Assembly (NCBI RefSeq): GCF_040802235.1 | Contig: NC_133158.1 | Span: forward strand, 44,706,001-44,770,000 | DNA: 64,000 bases | Reading direction: 5' to 3' | From: Manis javanica | Lineage: Eukaryota; Chordata; Mammalia; Pholidota; Manidae | Part shown: in pieces, positions 47,790-59,520 of the stretch | Position numbering within the stretch: position 1 is the first letter of the stretch | Layout of the letters: the number at the start of each line of letters is the position of its first letter | Notes under the pieces: generated by a model | What the model was told of the DNA's origin: nothing | The model's database searches: none | What the model saw: only the letters and a program-made list of their open reading frames with translations | Position numbers and translations under genes: made by a program

Positions 47790-48590
47790 ATCAATACCAA
47801 ATAACAATAACAACCCAAATAAAAAGTGGGCAAAGGATCTAACAGACATTTTTCCAAAGAAAGTAAACATGGCCAACAGGTACATGAACACACGCTCAAC
47901 ATCTTCACCCTCACGGAGGTGCCAGTCAAAACACAAGGAGATGTCGTGTTCGGACCGCTATTACAGAAAAGATAAGAGACAACACATGCAGGTGAGGATG
48001 CCACTGGCAGGGCTGTAACCTGGCACAGCAGCTACGGAAAACCACATGGAGGTTCCTCAAGAAATTAAAAATACAACTAGCCTATGATCCAGCAAGTCCA
48101 CTTCTGAGCATCCAATCCAAAGTAAATGAAAACATTATCTCCTAAAGATATCTGCACTCTCCCGTGCTCATGGCAGCATTATTACAATATCCAAGGTGTA
48201 GAAACAGCCTAAGTGCCTCTGGACGGATGACAGATGAAGAAAATGTGATATAAACATGAGATGGAATATTAGTCAGCCTTTAAAAAGAAGGAAATCCTGC
48301 TGATTTCCATAACATTGATGTGGAGGGCATCATGCTAAATGAAATAAACCAGACCAAGGCAAATACTCCCTGCTATCACTTACACGTGGAATCTTAAAAA
48401 TTAAGAGTCAAACCCACAGAGTAGAAAAATGGTTGCAGGGCTCCGGGGCGGAGGGGGACGGTAATAAGGAGAGGTTCTGGGGATCTAACGAATGACACAA
48501 TGACTGTAGTTATAAACACTGGGCTTTGAAATTGAAGTTTGCCTAGAGAAATAGAACTTAAATGTTCTTACCCCCAAAAAGGTGAATTTT
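47790..48590 (+). repeat. Older L1 3' region
   Basis: Sense L1 ORF2 tail ('AAAAAGTGGGCAAAGGATCTAACAGAC', 'CAGCAAGTCCACTTCTGAGCATCC') and a degraded 3'UTR. Frame is broken throughout. Confidence 0.8.
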
Positions 48591-48699
48591 TTTAAAGAAT
48601 GCACTGTTTTATCAAGTGGATGGAACTGATCTGTAACCATTTTATTTTCCTCAATGTTAAAAGAGAAAGAGGGATTTAAAAGGAAAAGGGGCAACCTGC

Positions 48700-49290
48700 A
48701 CTAACGCGGTCTTGGAAGTGCGCGCGGTCAAAAGCACCCCAAGCCCTCCCGCGCCCGTTCCCCGCGCCCTCCCTTCCCTGGCCCCCGCGCCCCTCGAGCC
48801 CCCGTGTCCCCCGGGCCAATACCTCCCGGGCTACCCTGGCCGCCCGCTCCCGCACTGCCCGGGGACCCCGCGCCTTCCGGGCCCCGCGCCCACCAGGCCC
48901 CGCGCCCACTGCGTCCCCCGCGCCAGCACCTCGGGGGCTCCGGCGCCCGCGCGCCTCCCGGCCCTTACCGCGCGCCCCGCACTCCCTCGGCGGCGGCTGG
49001 GCTGCAGCCGCGGCGAGCTGGGAGCCTCCCGCGAACCGCAGAGCCCGGGGCCCGCGGCGGGTCCGCGGAGGAGACGGGCCGGGCCGAGGGCGGCCTCCCT
49101 CCGCAGGGCACCGAGGAGGTGGGAGGAGCGGCGCGCGGGGCGCACGGGAAATCTGATCGGGGAGGCGCGCGGCGGGCGGGGGGCGGGGGGCGCTGCGGCG
49201 GGCGGGGGGCGGCTGCGGGAGCGGCGGGGGCCTGTCAGCACGTCCTGCCTCGGTAGCCCCGGGAGGGGAGCATCTTTCACCTGCACCTAA
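48700..49290. promoter_or_regulatory. CpG island, candidate promoter of B3GALT5 or a divergent transcript
   Basis: Very high G+C with abundant CpG and GC boxes. On the plus strand 48720-48960 is C-rich and 49050-49240 is G-rich, switching near 49.0 kb. 49171-49220 holds several GGGG runs able to form a G-quadruplex. The minus-strand direction from here leads to the B3GALT5 coding exon about 29 kb away, so an untranslated first exon could start here; this is inferred from position and composition only. Long open frames across the island on both strands are composition artefacts. No TATA box is seen. Confidence 0.75.
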
Positions 49291-49547
49291 CGTCTGCGCT
49301 GGTGGCCTTTGCTCGTGTCGCCTTAGGCCCACTCTTTGAGTTTCCCATCCAGCCCTCCCAGGGGACGGTCCCAAAGTTAACTTTAAAACCCTCTCTGTAC
49401 AGGTAAGGAAGGGCCGTCTGTGCTTCTCAAACCCCAAATGCCTCCGAAAAGAATACCCTCCCCTTTTCGGAAAAGAGATGCTATTTTTGTAGCAAATGGT
49501 TGTTAGCAATGAGCCAAGGTCAGATAACGGAATCTGGAGGTAGTAGA

Positions 49548-49645
49548 GCTGTTTAATCCTTAGGACAGCCAAGTGAAGTAGGTTCTATTTGTATGCCCAT
49601 TTCACGCATAAGGAAACTGAGGCAGGAAGAAAGTGAGGGTTGAGT
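49548..49645 (-). repeat. MIR SINE fragment
   Basis: 'CCCATTTCACGCATAAGGAAACTGAGGCAGG' is MIR core in reverse complement. Confidence 0.7.
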
Positions 49646-49759
49646 AGTAAGACAGGTGGTGCCAGTGAGAGCCCAGCTTTCTCTAGTGGGAAAAATATAC
49701 ATATATTTATGTACAAAAATATGCACGAATATTTTTTCAGACGGGGCCATATCATGGAC

Positions 49760-49882
49760 CATCTGATTCCGTGGTTGTCGACCCGGACTGCACAGTAAAA
49801 TCGCCCAGGCAGCGTTCAAAATTCAGCGCTCAGGCCCTGCCCCAGGCCAAGGAATCTGACTTCTCCTCCTTAAACGTGATTC
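49760..49882. repeat. hAT-Charlie-like MER element fragment
   Basis: 'GTGGTTGTCGACCCGGACTGCACAGTAAAATCGCCC' followed by '...GGCCCTGCCCCAGGCCAAGGAATCTGAC' follows a common mammalian Charlie-derived MER pattern. Confidence 0.6.
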
Positions 49883-50404
49883 TGAGACAGGATCAGAACA
49901 GCAGGAGGTCCATTTCCCCACAGTGAGCAGGTGATCCTTTTTGAGCAAAGATGGAATGAGCTGATGTGGGGGAGATGGAAGCAGAACTCCCCAAATATTT
50001 AGCAAGACAGAGTGCCAATACCTGCAAGTGCAGAATTGGCTCAGAGTTTCAGAGGAAGGAAGCAGCCTCGGAGAGGGGGACTGGGCTGGAGGCAGGGTGT
50101 CCTGGGAGGAGGCTGATGAGTAAGAACATAGTAGCAGGCTGGCAGCCCCACCAGCCTGCAGCAGTAAACGCCCCCGCGCTGCTGCACTGCGCCCCCCTCT
50201 TCCACAGCACATTTCCTGCGGCAACCAAACGGGCCTGGTGCCCTCACAGCTCAGCTGCTGTGAGCAGCACAGCCAGGCAGGGGGCAGCCCCGGCAGCCAG
50301 TAGGTGGGACTGGCACTGGCCAGTCTTCCCCATCAGGACCAGTCCACACCTGTCAGCCACAGACACCTTAGCTCTGCCTGCTCACTGGACCTGCTACTGG
50401 AGTA

Positions 50405-50690
50405 TAGATGACATTCCATCTCATCAGCTTCAGGTGTACAGCACAGTGACTCGACAATCATAAATACAGAGACCACACTGGGGGTTGCCATAGGGGAGGG
50501 GGTGGGAGATGGGAAAAGCAGGGGAAAGGCATAAAGCAGTACAAGCTTCCAATTATAAAGTAATAAGTTAAAGGGATGAAAAAGTGCAGCGCCGGGAATA
50601 TAGTCAATCATATTGTAATAATTCTGAATGGTTACAGATGGTAACCACACTCACCATGGTGATGGAGAGGGCAGGTGTTTTTAATCTGTG
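50405..50690. repeat. Two short L1 3' ends in opposite orientation
   Basis: 50405-50462 ('CTTCAGGTGTACAGCACAGTGACTCGACA') is an L1 3'UTR end read in antisense. From 50463 ('TAAATACAGAGACCACACTGGGGGTTGCC') a sense L1 3'UTR runs to about 50690. The pieces abut directly. Confidence 0.72.
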
Positions 50691-50699
50691 AGCAGAGCA

Positions 50700-50965
50700 G
50701 CAGGATGCAGCAAAGGGGCCTGGGGGATGTCGGACGATGGTCCAGCAGAGACCAAAGTGACAAAAAGGCCACTGGAAGGTGAGGAGAGAGCCTTCCAGGC
50801 AGAGGCAAGACCCTGAGACAGGACTGTGCCTGCACCTGGCTCGGCATTGCCACGTGGAAATGGACTAACTGAACAGGGTAAACCAGGTATGGCAACGGGC
50901 ACCAGTCACGCAGCCCTGGGCACAGGGTCAGGAAAACAGCAGCACTGTGTGCAGGCCCAGAGCTC
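50700..50965 (-). repeat. L2 fragment
   Basis: 'GCCTTCCAGGCAGAGGCAAGACCCTGAGACAGG' and what follows are L2 3' text in reverse complement. Confidence 0.6.
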
Positions 50966-51124
50966 ATGGGCTAAGGTCCTTTGCTGAGCTGCAAAAGAGA
51001 GCCATGCAAACAACCCCCACTAGAGAACCATTCAGTCCTGTGTGTCCCCCATCCCACCCCGGACCCTCTCTAGAGCACAGCACCCATGGCTGGCAGCCTT
51101 CCCAGGCTGCTGAGACCTAAAACG

Positions 51125-51308
51125 GGGTTCCCAGCCTCAGTACAGTTGACATGTTGGGTCAGCCAATTCTTTATTGTGGGACAATGTTTAGCAAGATCCC
51201 TGGCTTCCACCCACTAAATGCCAGGAACACACACATGAGTGGCTGTCTGCAGACATTGTCACATGTCCCAAGGGGAGAAAATTGCCCCCAGTTGAGAACC
51301 ACTGCTCT
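51125..51308 (-). repeat. MER5A-type hAT-Charlie element
   Basis: 'TGACATGTTGGGTCAGCCAATTCTTTATTGTGGG', '...CACTAAATGCCAG' and the end '...GCCCCCAGTTGAGAACCACTG' match MER5A in order. Confidence 0.85.
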
Positions 51309-53955
51309 AATAGGAAGGAGTGGCACCCAGTGCCTCGCAAATAGCTACAGACACTTATTTATGATGGATGGCCTCCCAGAAAAGGGCCATTTCTCAGACT
51401 GGAAAGGCCCACTACATCACTGAGCCACTGTCCGAAGTGCACTTGCTCCGGTCACGCCAGCCCTCCTGCATTCCTTGATGGGCAGGGCTCATCCCCATCA
51501 CAGGCCCACAGCCCCAGGATTGGGGCTCGTCATGGCCCCAAGTGGATCTTGAACAGTACTCCTTGAGCCCATAAGTTGGGGGAAGAACAGACGGCAGGAG
51601 TGGGGTCAAAAGCAGCTAGCACTCTGATGCCCTGGGGCTGGGCCCAGGCTCTGAGAGGCTGGGCAAGATCCCTTCCCTCCTGGTCCAGGCTGCAGGCCTC
51701 TGGCGGTGGGGGGTGCCCACTGAGGTCTCCCTCATCTCAGAGAGGTAGAGGTGCCAGCCAGCAGTCCAGCATCTGGAACCAGCGTCGGTGGCTGAGCCTG
51801 TCCCTGGGGCCCTCGTGCAAACGTAAGGAACCAATCAGAGGTCCTTTGAGACCCAGAAAATGGTGTTCCCAGGGAAGCCACTGTATGAATTAGAGTTACT
51901 GTGCCATAAAGGTTTTTTCAGGTTCACAGCAGTTTTCTGAAGCATTGAGCAAAGCTTTGGTGGGGCAAAGTGAAGGGCTGTGGGGACTGGGACCCAGAGC
52001 CAGGGGAAGAGGCTCCTGTTCAGGGAGTCTTGTGTCAGTGCAGCTGTGTGGCTGACCATCCAGGGACCCCAGGACGCATGCTGCTGTGGCAGGGGGGTTG
52101 TGCCCACATGGACCCCAGAAGCCATTGGGACTGCCCCTCCCCCTACAAAGAGACTGGCTTTTCCACCCTCTGTCTGGGTGGGGCTGCAGCGTGTAACTGT
52201 AACCCCACTCCTCAGAGGGAAGCTCGCCTGAGTGACCCACACAGTTACAACACAAGGCTGTGGCCAGTCTCACCCTATAGGTTGGGACAGACGTGGCTCC
52301 TCATTCTTACAAGATGGGACCACACCTTCCCAGACAGTGACGGGATTCACCTCAGAGTGAGGCAGGAAGGGCAGTCCACACAGGTTTACAGAGGGTCAGA
52401 TTAGGGAAGAAGGTTGAGTTCGAGTGGCCTCGGCCACCTCCAGCACCCAAGCCACAGTGTAGCAAACAGTATGTAAACTTGCACCAGTACGTTTTGTATT
52501 TCATATTCTCACTTGAGTATTTTATTTTATTTCAGGATTATTCCAGAATAATGTCATTTTTATGGCATATGAAAACCCAAGGACTCTTAGAAAATGAACC
52601 ACTGGTTTTCAGCTGTTGGGTGGCCACGTATAAAGTCGTGGTCTAACGCGCTGTCATTCATCCAGGGATGTGCTCCCCTTGGCGTCTCCAGCGAGTGCTG
52701 GACCCCTACACCCAACCAGATCCTAAAGCCCACAAACAGATGTTCATCTTGCATCCCAAGCCCGGGAGGTGATGGGACGGCAGGAGCACAAAGAGCCTGG
52801 TCACCCTGGCTCTGCCGGATGGCTCCACTGTCAGCTTCCTCTGCACAGTGAGCGTGAAGATAAGAGTTGTCATGCTGTCAGGACACAGGGAAGACAGAGG
52901 CTGGCGACCCCCTGTGGCACCCCATGCTGGTTTTTTATAATCCTTAACAATTCTAAGGTAGTTTTTTGTTTGTTTCATTGTCATTTTAGGAAATCACACC
53001 CGTTTCTCAACATTGTCTCCCAAAGCATTGCCCCTTCTCGACAAACCCAGGCTTCAGAGGTATACACCTGCTTGTTGGAGAAGCTCTCTACCTGGTGCTA
53101 AGTGATTTTCTGAGGGGTTGAAAACCAACTTCAAGCTCAAGGACATTTCCTGCGATTGAGGAGGTTTCTGTGCACCCTGAGCTCTGCAGCGGCTCCTGGA
53201 GAAGCACACTGAAGAGAAGGTCAAGTCCCAGGGACCGTTTGCAAGAGAGGACCTTCACTCCAGGGGTGTAAATTCTGGAGCATTGGCTTACTACATTGAT
53301 CGTCCTTCACAAGGGCACAAGAAAAGATAAAAGCCCTTATGTTTTTCCTTCAGGGACACCCATCAGCGGAAAAGAGACCAACTTGTCCATAACTGGCCAT
53401 GTCAGGAGCTGGCCCCAGATGCAAATGTTAACAGAAGCTCACACTTCTGTTAACAGAGGAAGTCCAGCCGATTGATTATGACTAGGGGTTGGGCTTGGAT
53501 GTTTTCCATCTATTTTTAGCATTAGAAACTCCTTTTTCAAATAGGGTGTGTGTGTGCCTCCAATATCCCCACATGAGCTAGGTCAGAGCTGTTCTGTGGG
53601 GTGGAGGGGGGAGCCTTGCACCCCTTCCTTCCACCACCAAAGACATCACATACTTAGACCCATAGGACTGTGCTCCGCACTGTTTCAGCATCTCCAGACC
53701 AGAGGATGGTGAAGTTTCTAACCACCCAAATTAGTTAGTGGGACCTTGGTACAAAATGCAGAGGAAGCTAAGGGAGTCGGAGCCTTGGCTGCTTCCAGTG
53801 GTTTACTCCGGAACCCCTTTCCCCGAGCCCACGTGTGCATGCACCGGGGCTCCTGTCCACAAAGTCGAATCACAATGAAAACCCAAAGCTACAGAAAGGT
53901 TTTCACCGAAACTACAGCTTGCTTTCAGAAACACTACAGCTTTCAAAGAGTTCAC
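51309..53955. other. No gene or clear repeat recognised
   Basis: Moderately GC-rich unique sequence with many overlapping short frames and no domain. Confidence 0.4.
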
Positions 53956-53959
53956 GTGA

Positions 53960-54190
53960 GCAATCTCATTCAAGCTTCTGATAACTCCACCAGGCGGAGT
54001 GTCTGAGAGGTTTTATCATTTTTCAGATGAAACTGAAGCCCAGTGGTGACTAACAGCAAGGGTTTCATAGCTCTGTCCCAGCCCTGCAGCCCCTCGTCAC
54101 CTCAGTGTCCCGTGTGCATGGTGGAGATGGCAGGAAAGTGTTTTGAACTATGTCTGGCACATAGTGAGCCCTCAGTATGTACTAGCTCTG
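53960..54190 (-). repeat. MIR SINE
   Basis: 'TTTTTCAGATGAAACTGAAGCCCAG' is MIR core in reverse complement; 'CATAGTGAGCCCTCAGTATGT' nearby may be a second MIR end in the plus sense. Confidence 0.6.
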
Positions 54191-54534
54191 ATGGTTAGGT
54201 AAATGACTCAGAACACATCCCTAGGAGGTGGGGGTGGAGAACCAGGTCCCAGGCCTCCAAGTCTTCCCTGGGACCCCCTTCCTAGCCCTGCTATCCCAGA
54301 GTCCTTTGTGTGGTTGTTTGAGTCCCTGCAGAAGCATACCTGATCTTTAAAATAAAAAGTGCTAGCAATGTTTGGTGAATAAATGAGTAACACTGTGTGG
54401 CATGTCTCTATTTTCCAGAATTTCTCATGGCTGGTTTTATCAAGTAAAGCCTGAGAAAGAAATGATCGCAGTCAACTCAGGAAAACTCACTTAGGTATCT
54501 TTTCCAGAAGTAGAATTACATTAGTTATTATGAA

Positions 54535-54705
54535 AGTTCTGTGGCAATCATTAGTCTAAATGTTTTACAAGCATTAACTCATTTGTTTCTCACTACAGTT
54601 TTATGAGGTAGATGCTATTATATCCTCATTTTATGGGTGAGAAGACTGAGCCACAGAGAGGTCAAATAATTGACTTACATAAAGTGATATCTTGCCAACT
54701 AGAAA
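54535..54705 (-). repeat. MIR SINE
   Basis: 'ATGTTTTACAAGCATTAACTCATTTG', 'TTATGAGGTAGATGCTATTATATCC', '...GAGAAGACTGAGCCACAGAGAGGTC'. Confidence 0.85.
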
Positions 54706-54768
54706 TAACCAAAAGTTATAAAATACTTATATTACTTTGTTAGCCCACCTAATTCCTTTCCCCACTTT

Positions 54769-57079
54769 ATTTTTATTGAAGTATAAGTTGATATACAATC
54801 TTATATTGGTTTCAAATATACAACACAGCAGTTCAACACTTAGCCATATTATTAATTCCTGGCCCCCACTAGTACAGGTACTATCTGTCAACATAGGAAG
54901 ATGTTAACAGAATCATTGACTATATTCTCCATGCTGTACTACCATCCCCGTGACCCACTTACATTATGATTGAGAATTGTTGTGGCCTTTTATCCACTTC
55001 ACCCTTTCCAAATACTCACCCCAACCCCTCCCTCATGGTAACCACCAGTCACTTCTTAACATCTATGAGTCTACTGCTGTTTTGTTCATTCTGTCCTGCT
55101 TTGTTTTTATATTCCACAAGTCAGTGAAATCATATGGTATTTGTTTTTCTCCACCTAGTTTATTTCACTGAGCATAATACCCTCTAGATCCATCCATGTT
55201 GATGCAAATGGCAGAATTTCTTTTTATTTTATGGCTGAGTAATATTCCACTGTGTGTATGTACCACATCTTCTATATTCATTCATCTATAAGTGGACACT
55301 CAGGCTGCTTCCATGATTTGACTATTGGAAATTGGCAATAAACATAGGGGTGCATATATCTTTCCAAAACAGGGAATTTGTTTTCTTTGGGTAGATTCTT
55401 AGAAGTGGAATTACTGGGTCTTATGGTATTTCTATTTTTAGTTTTTTGAGGAACCGCCATACTGCTTTCCATAGTGGCTGCACCAATTTACGTTCCCACC
55501 AACAGTGTAGGTGGGCTTCCTCTTCTTTACATACTCACCAACACTTGTTCTTTCTTGTCTTTTGGATTATCAGTGGCCATTCTAATTGGTATGAGGTGAT
55601 AGCTCATTGTAGTTTTGATTTGCATTTTCCTGATGATTAGCAATGTGGAGTATCTTTTCATGTGCCTGTTGGCCATCCATATTTCTTCTTTGGAGAAATG
55701 TCTGCTCAAGTCCTCTGCCCATTTTTTAATCTGATTATGTGGGATTTTTTGCTGTTATTGAGGTATATGAGTTGTTTATATATTTTGGGTGTTAAGCCCT
55801 TATTGGATAAATCATTTATGAATATATTCTCTCATAGTGCAGATTGCCTTTTTGTCCTGCTGATGGTGTCCTTTGCTGTAAAGAAGCTTTTTAGCTTGAT
55901 GTAGTCCCACTTGTTCATTTTTTATTTTCCTTTCCTTGCCTAAGGAGATGTGTCCAGGAAAAAATTTCTCATGCTTATGTTCAAGATATTTTTAACTATG
56001 TTTTTTTCTAAAAGTTTTATGGTTTCATGTCTTACATTCAGGTCTTCCATCTATTTTGAATTTACTTTTGTGCGTGGAGTTAGACAGCAATCCAGTTTCA
56101 TTCTCTTGTATGTAGATGTCCAGTTTCCAACACCAGTTATTGAAGAGACTGTCTTTTCCCCATTGTATATTCATGGTTCCTTTATTGTATATTAATTGGT
56201 CATATATATGTGGGTTTATATCTGGGTTCTCTATTCTGTTCCATTGGTCTATGGGTCTGTTGTTGTGCCAGTACCATACTGTTTTGATTACTGTAGAACT
56301 GTAATATAGCTTGAAGTCAAAGAGTGTAATTCCCCAAGCTTTGTTCTTCTTTCTCAGGATAGCTTTGGCTATTTGGGGTCTTCTGTGGTTCCATATGGAT
56401 TTTAGAATTATTTGTTCTAGTTCATTGAAAAATGTTGTTGGTATTTGATAGGGATTGCATTGAATCTGTAGATTGCTTTGGGCAAGATGGCCATTTTGAC
56501 AATATTAATTCTTCCTAGCCAGGAGCATGGAGTAGATTTCCTTTATTTGTGTCCTCTTTAATTTCTCTAATGAGTGTCTTATGGCTTTCAGAGTATAGGT
56601 CATTCACCCCCTTGGTTAGGTTTATTCCTAGGTATTTTACTCTTTCTGATGCAATTGTAAGTGGAAATGTTTTCCTGATTTCTCTTTCTGCTAGTTCATG
56701 TTAGTATATAGGAAAGTAACAGATTTCTGTGTATTAATTTTGTATCATGCAACTTTGCTGGAAGTTATTAGTTCTAATAGCTTTTTTCAGTAGAATTGTT
56801 AGGGTTTTCTATGTATAACATCATGTCATCTCTCTATAGCATCTTACTACTCTGATGGACAGTGACTGCAATGGGGTGTTGGGGGAGGGCCTGATAATAT
56901 GGGTGAATGTTGAAACCACAATGTTGCTCATGTGAAACCTTCATAAGATTATATATCAATGATACCTTAAAAAAAATGTCATGTCATCTGCAAAAAGTGA
57001 CAGCTTAACTTCTTCCTTCCTTAACAATCTGTATGTCTTTGTCTTGTCTGATTGCTGTGGCTAGGACCTCCAGTACCAC
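54769..57079 (-). mobile_element. 5'-truncated LINE-1, antisense, with 11-bp target duplication
   Basis: The reverse complement runs from the RT domain of ORF2 to the 3'UTR. The 3' end lies at 54769. TTCCCCACTTT is present at 54758-54768 and 57080-57090, bracketing the element. The ORF2 frame is broken by stops and by a nested L1 at 56832-56978. Confidence 0.9.
56832..56978 (+). mobile_element. Short L1 3'UTR nested inside the antisense L1
   Basis: Plus-strand L1 3'UTR end ('CTATAGCATCTTACTACTCTGATGGACAGTGACTGC') with an A-rich tail. TCATGTCATCT flanks it at 56821-56831 and 56979-56989 as a target duplication. Confidence 0.9.
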
Positions 57080-57090
57080 TTCCCCACTTT

Positions 57091-57657
57091 TTTGTCATAG
57101 ATATTACAGATCTAAAATAGGGAGGAAGAATTAAGGATACAGTGCTTTGCATCTTAGTCTGCAGCAAATGGGGAGCTAGCAGAAATCAGTGCTGATTTGT
57201 TTCAAAGGAAGAAATCCATAAAGCCATAATTAACCCCTGGGCTGAAAACTGGATGGGATACCTTTAAAATAGAGATAAAGAACCATTTACCCTACTGTTG
57301 TCTAAGGCAAAACATCCAAGAATGCAGTGGAGAGCAATAAGAAAAATTAATTAGAGGGAGGGTAAAAATGGAAAAGGAAAATCAATGCACAAAAGGATAA
57401 GAACCTCTCTAGGGGTCCAGAATAGACTTGTGGCCCGTTATCTGTGGTTCTTCAATTCTTCTTCCTTTCTTACAGACTCAAGAATGTGATTTAAGACGCT
57501 TGTGGTTTGTGTGTGCTAGGGCAGCATTTACAAAAGTCTGTCCCCTGGACAGTGAAAATGTATTTAAAAACAAAGAAAGGTTCAGAGTCTCATGTACTAA
57601 CAACAGGCTAAAATATCGACATAAACTAACAACAACACAGGAGACCCTGTGTACATA
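57091..57657. other. No gene or repeat recognised
   Basis: AT-leaning sequence between two antisense L1 pieces. Confidence 0.4.
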
Positions 57658-57915
57658 GTTTTTTTCCCAATTTTACTGAAATATAATTGTCACATAACAC
57701 TGTGTAAGTTTAAGGTGTGCAACATAATCATTTCATACACAAATACATTGTGAAATGCTTACCATGATAAGTTTAGTTAAGTTTAGTTGATATCCACCAC
57801 CTCATGTAGTTAAAATTCTTTCCTTCTGATGAGAACTTTAAAGATCTATTCTTTTAGCAACTTTCAAATATACAGAATGGTACTGTTAACTATAGTCAGT
57901 TGTATATTACCAGGC
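57658..57915 (-). repeat. Old L1 3' end, antisense
   Basis: 'TTACTGAAATATAATTGTCACATAACACTGTGTAAGTTTAAGGTGTGCAACATAATC' is antisense L1M 3'UTR text. Confidence 0.8.
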
Positions 57916-58329
57916 AGTTTTAGTGCAGGACTTCTCAGAACCTTTAGTGTGAATTGTGAATGCTCAAGAGGGGCATAAGGGATGCAGCTTTTTCCACGTT
58001 TATCTAATGATGTAACCTGTTTTTCAAAGAGCATGTTTTTTGATTAATGTTCTAAGATATCCACTTTGGGTAATGGTGCTCTAAAGGGAATAAAAAAGGG
58101 AAATAAATGATGATGTGAATCATCTATTATTTCTGCTATTATCTGATACCCATTTGGCAACATGACATTTAAGTTTGTGAATGCAAATGATAGGAAGCTT
58201 GTTGAGGCACTTTGAAAGTGAACCTGAGCTTTTCACATTTATGGAGCTGGACCACATTGTCCCCAAAGTCCATAGGCAAAAGAAAACAACTACACTTGAA
58301 AACAAAATTGTGTGTTTAAAAGCCAATCG

Positions 58330-59520
58330 TTGATGTGACTGTTTTTTCAGATACTGGATTCCTCTCTCCCTGGATCCCAGAGAACATGCTTTTCTCAGCA
58401 CTTTCTGCCTGCCATGCCCCCCAGTGCAGCCAAGGAAGGATGGAGTCATATGCCTTGTCCAAGAAAAAGCAAGTGGAAAGGCAGGAAGAGCTAAGGCACT
58501 CATCCAGATGAGACCCAGTCCACAGTCAGCGGACCACTCCCTGTTCATAGGATGCCCAGGCATGAAACCGCTGGTACAAGCCAGAAGTCCTGCCACAGCT
58601 AGAAACACATAGGCAGGCTTCCTCCTGGTCATGCTGCCCCTCCTCCCGGCGTGCTGGGGATGGCCCAGACCACGGCTCTGCCTCTCCACGCAGTCCCACC
58701 ATCTCTGTGCCTTCTAGCAACACCCGGGTTCACAAGACTGTGAAGTACGCAGGGCAAGGGCTGAGAAACAGGGAAGGCAGCCAGCTGCACCGAGACCCTG
58801 CCTGTCCTAGAGGCGAGGACACATCAGGCTGTTGTTGTCACTGAGCTCACAAGCTGCCCACAAGCCTGCCACACCTCCCACAATCACCTTTCTGGACCTG
58901 CAGTGTCACCATCTAGCCTGACATGCAGGTCAGAAGCCTGAGCTCCTTCCTCTCTCCTTCACAAAATCTAATCCATTTTCCCTAAGCATATCTTTTGAGC
59001 CGGCTGCCCTCTCCCCAATCCAGGCTCACCATCTCTGGCCTCCCCCTGAGCTCCACTGTTGAAGAACTGACAGTTCTGCCTAATTAAATCAAGCTCTGGC
59101 TTGAAGACCATGGCCACTCCTGGCCAGATGTATGCCCTCAGAAAAACCATTAATAATTTGGCTCTAACTGCTTACCTTAGTACCTCAATACTACTTCATA
59201 ATGCCTCTCACCAACCATGGTGACAGCCTGCATCCTGTGACACAACACTCTGGCATGATTTACTACTCTCCTGCCCACGTTTCTCTTCCCCAGGTCTCTA
59301 GAAAACTCCTATTCAGCCATCAAAACTCACATCAAATGCCCTGCACAAAGTTACTGACTTCTACTGCCATGTTTGTCTCTGCCTCGGCAACAACACTCAC
59401 CACACTGCACCACAGGGGCTGCCATCCATCAGCTCACATGTCTGTCACCCCACTAGGGGACAGAGACCTCATGTCACTTGTTTTTATGTCCCCAAACTTC
59501 ACATGGTGTTACCATATAAG
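58330..59520 (+). repeat. L2 element, degraded
   Basis: 'CTTTCTGCCTGCCATGCC' near 58400 and '...CTCCTATTCAGCCATCAAAACTCACATCAAATGCC' near 59305 match L2 3' text. The stretch 58860-59520 is the better supported part. Confidence 0.6.

Noticed and set aside
48676-49572. 298-codon minus-strand and 192-codon plus-strand open frames over the CpG island
   Set aside because: Arg/Pro/Ala/Gly-rich translations on both strands at once, with no domain. They result from stop-poor GC-rich sequence.
58120-58689. 189-codon open frame on the minus strand
   Set aside because: Partly antisense to L2-like sequence, no family recognised and no promoter or splice support.
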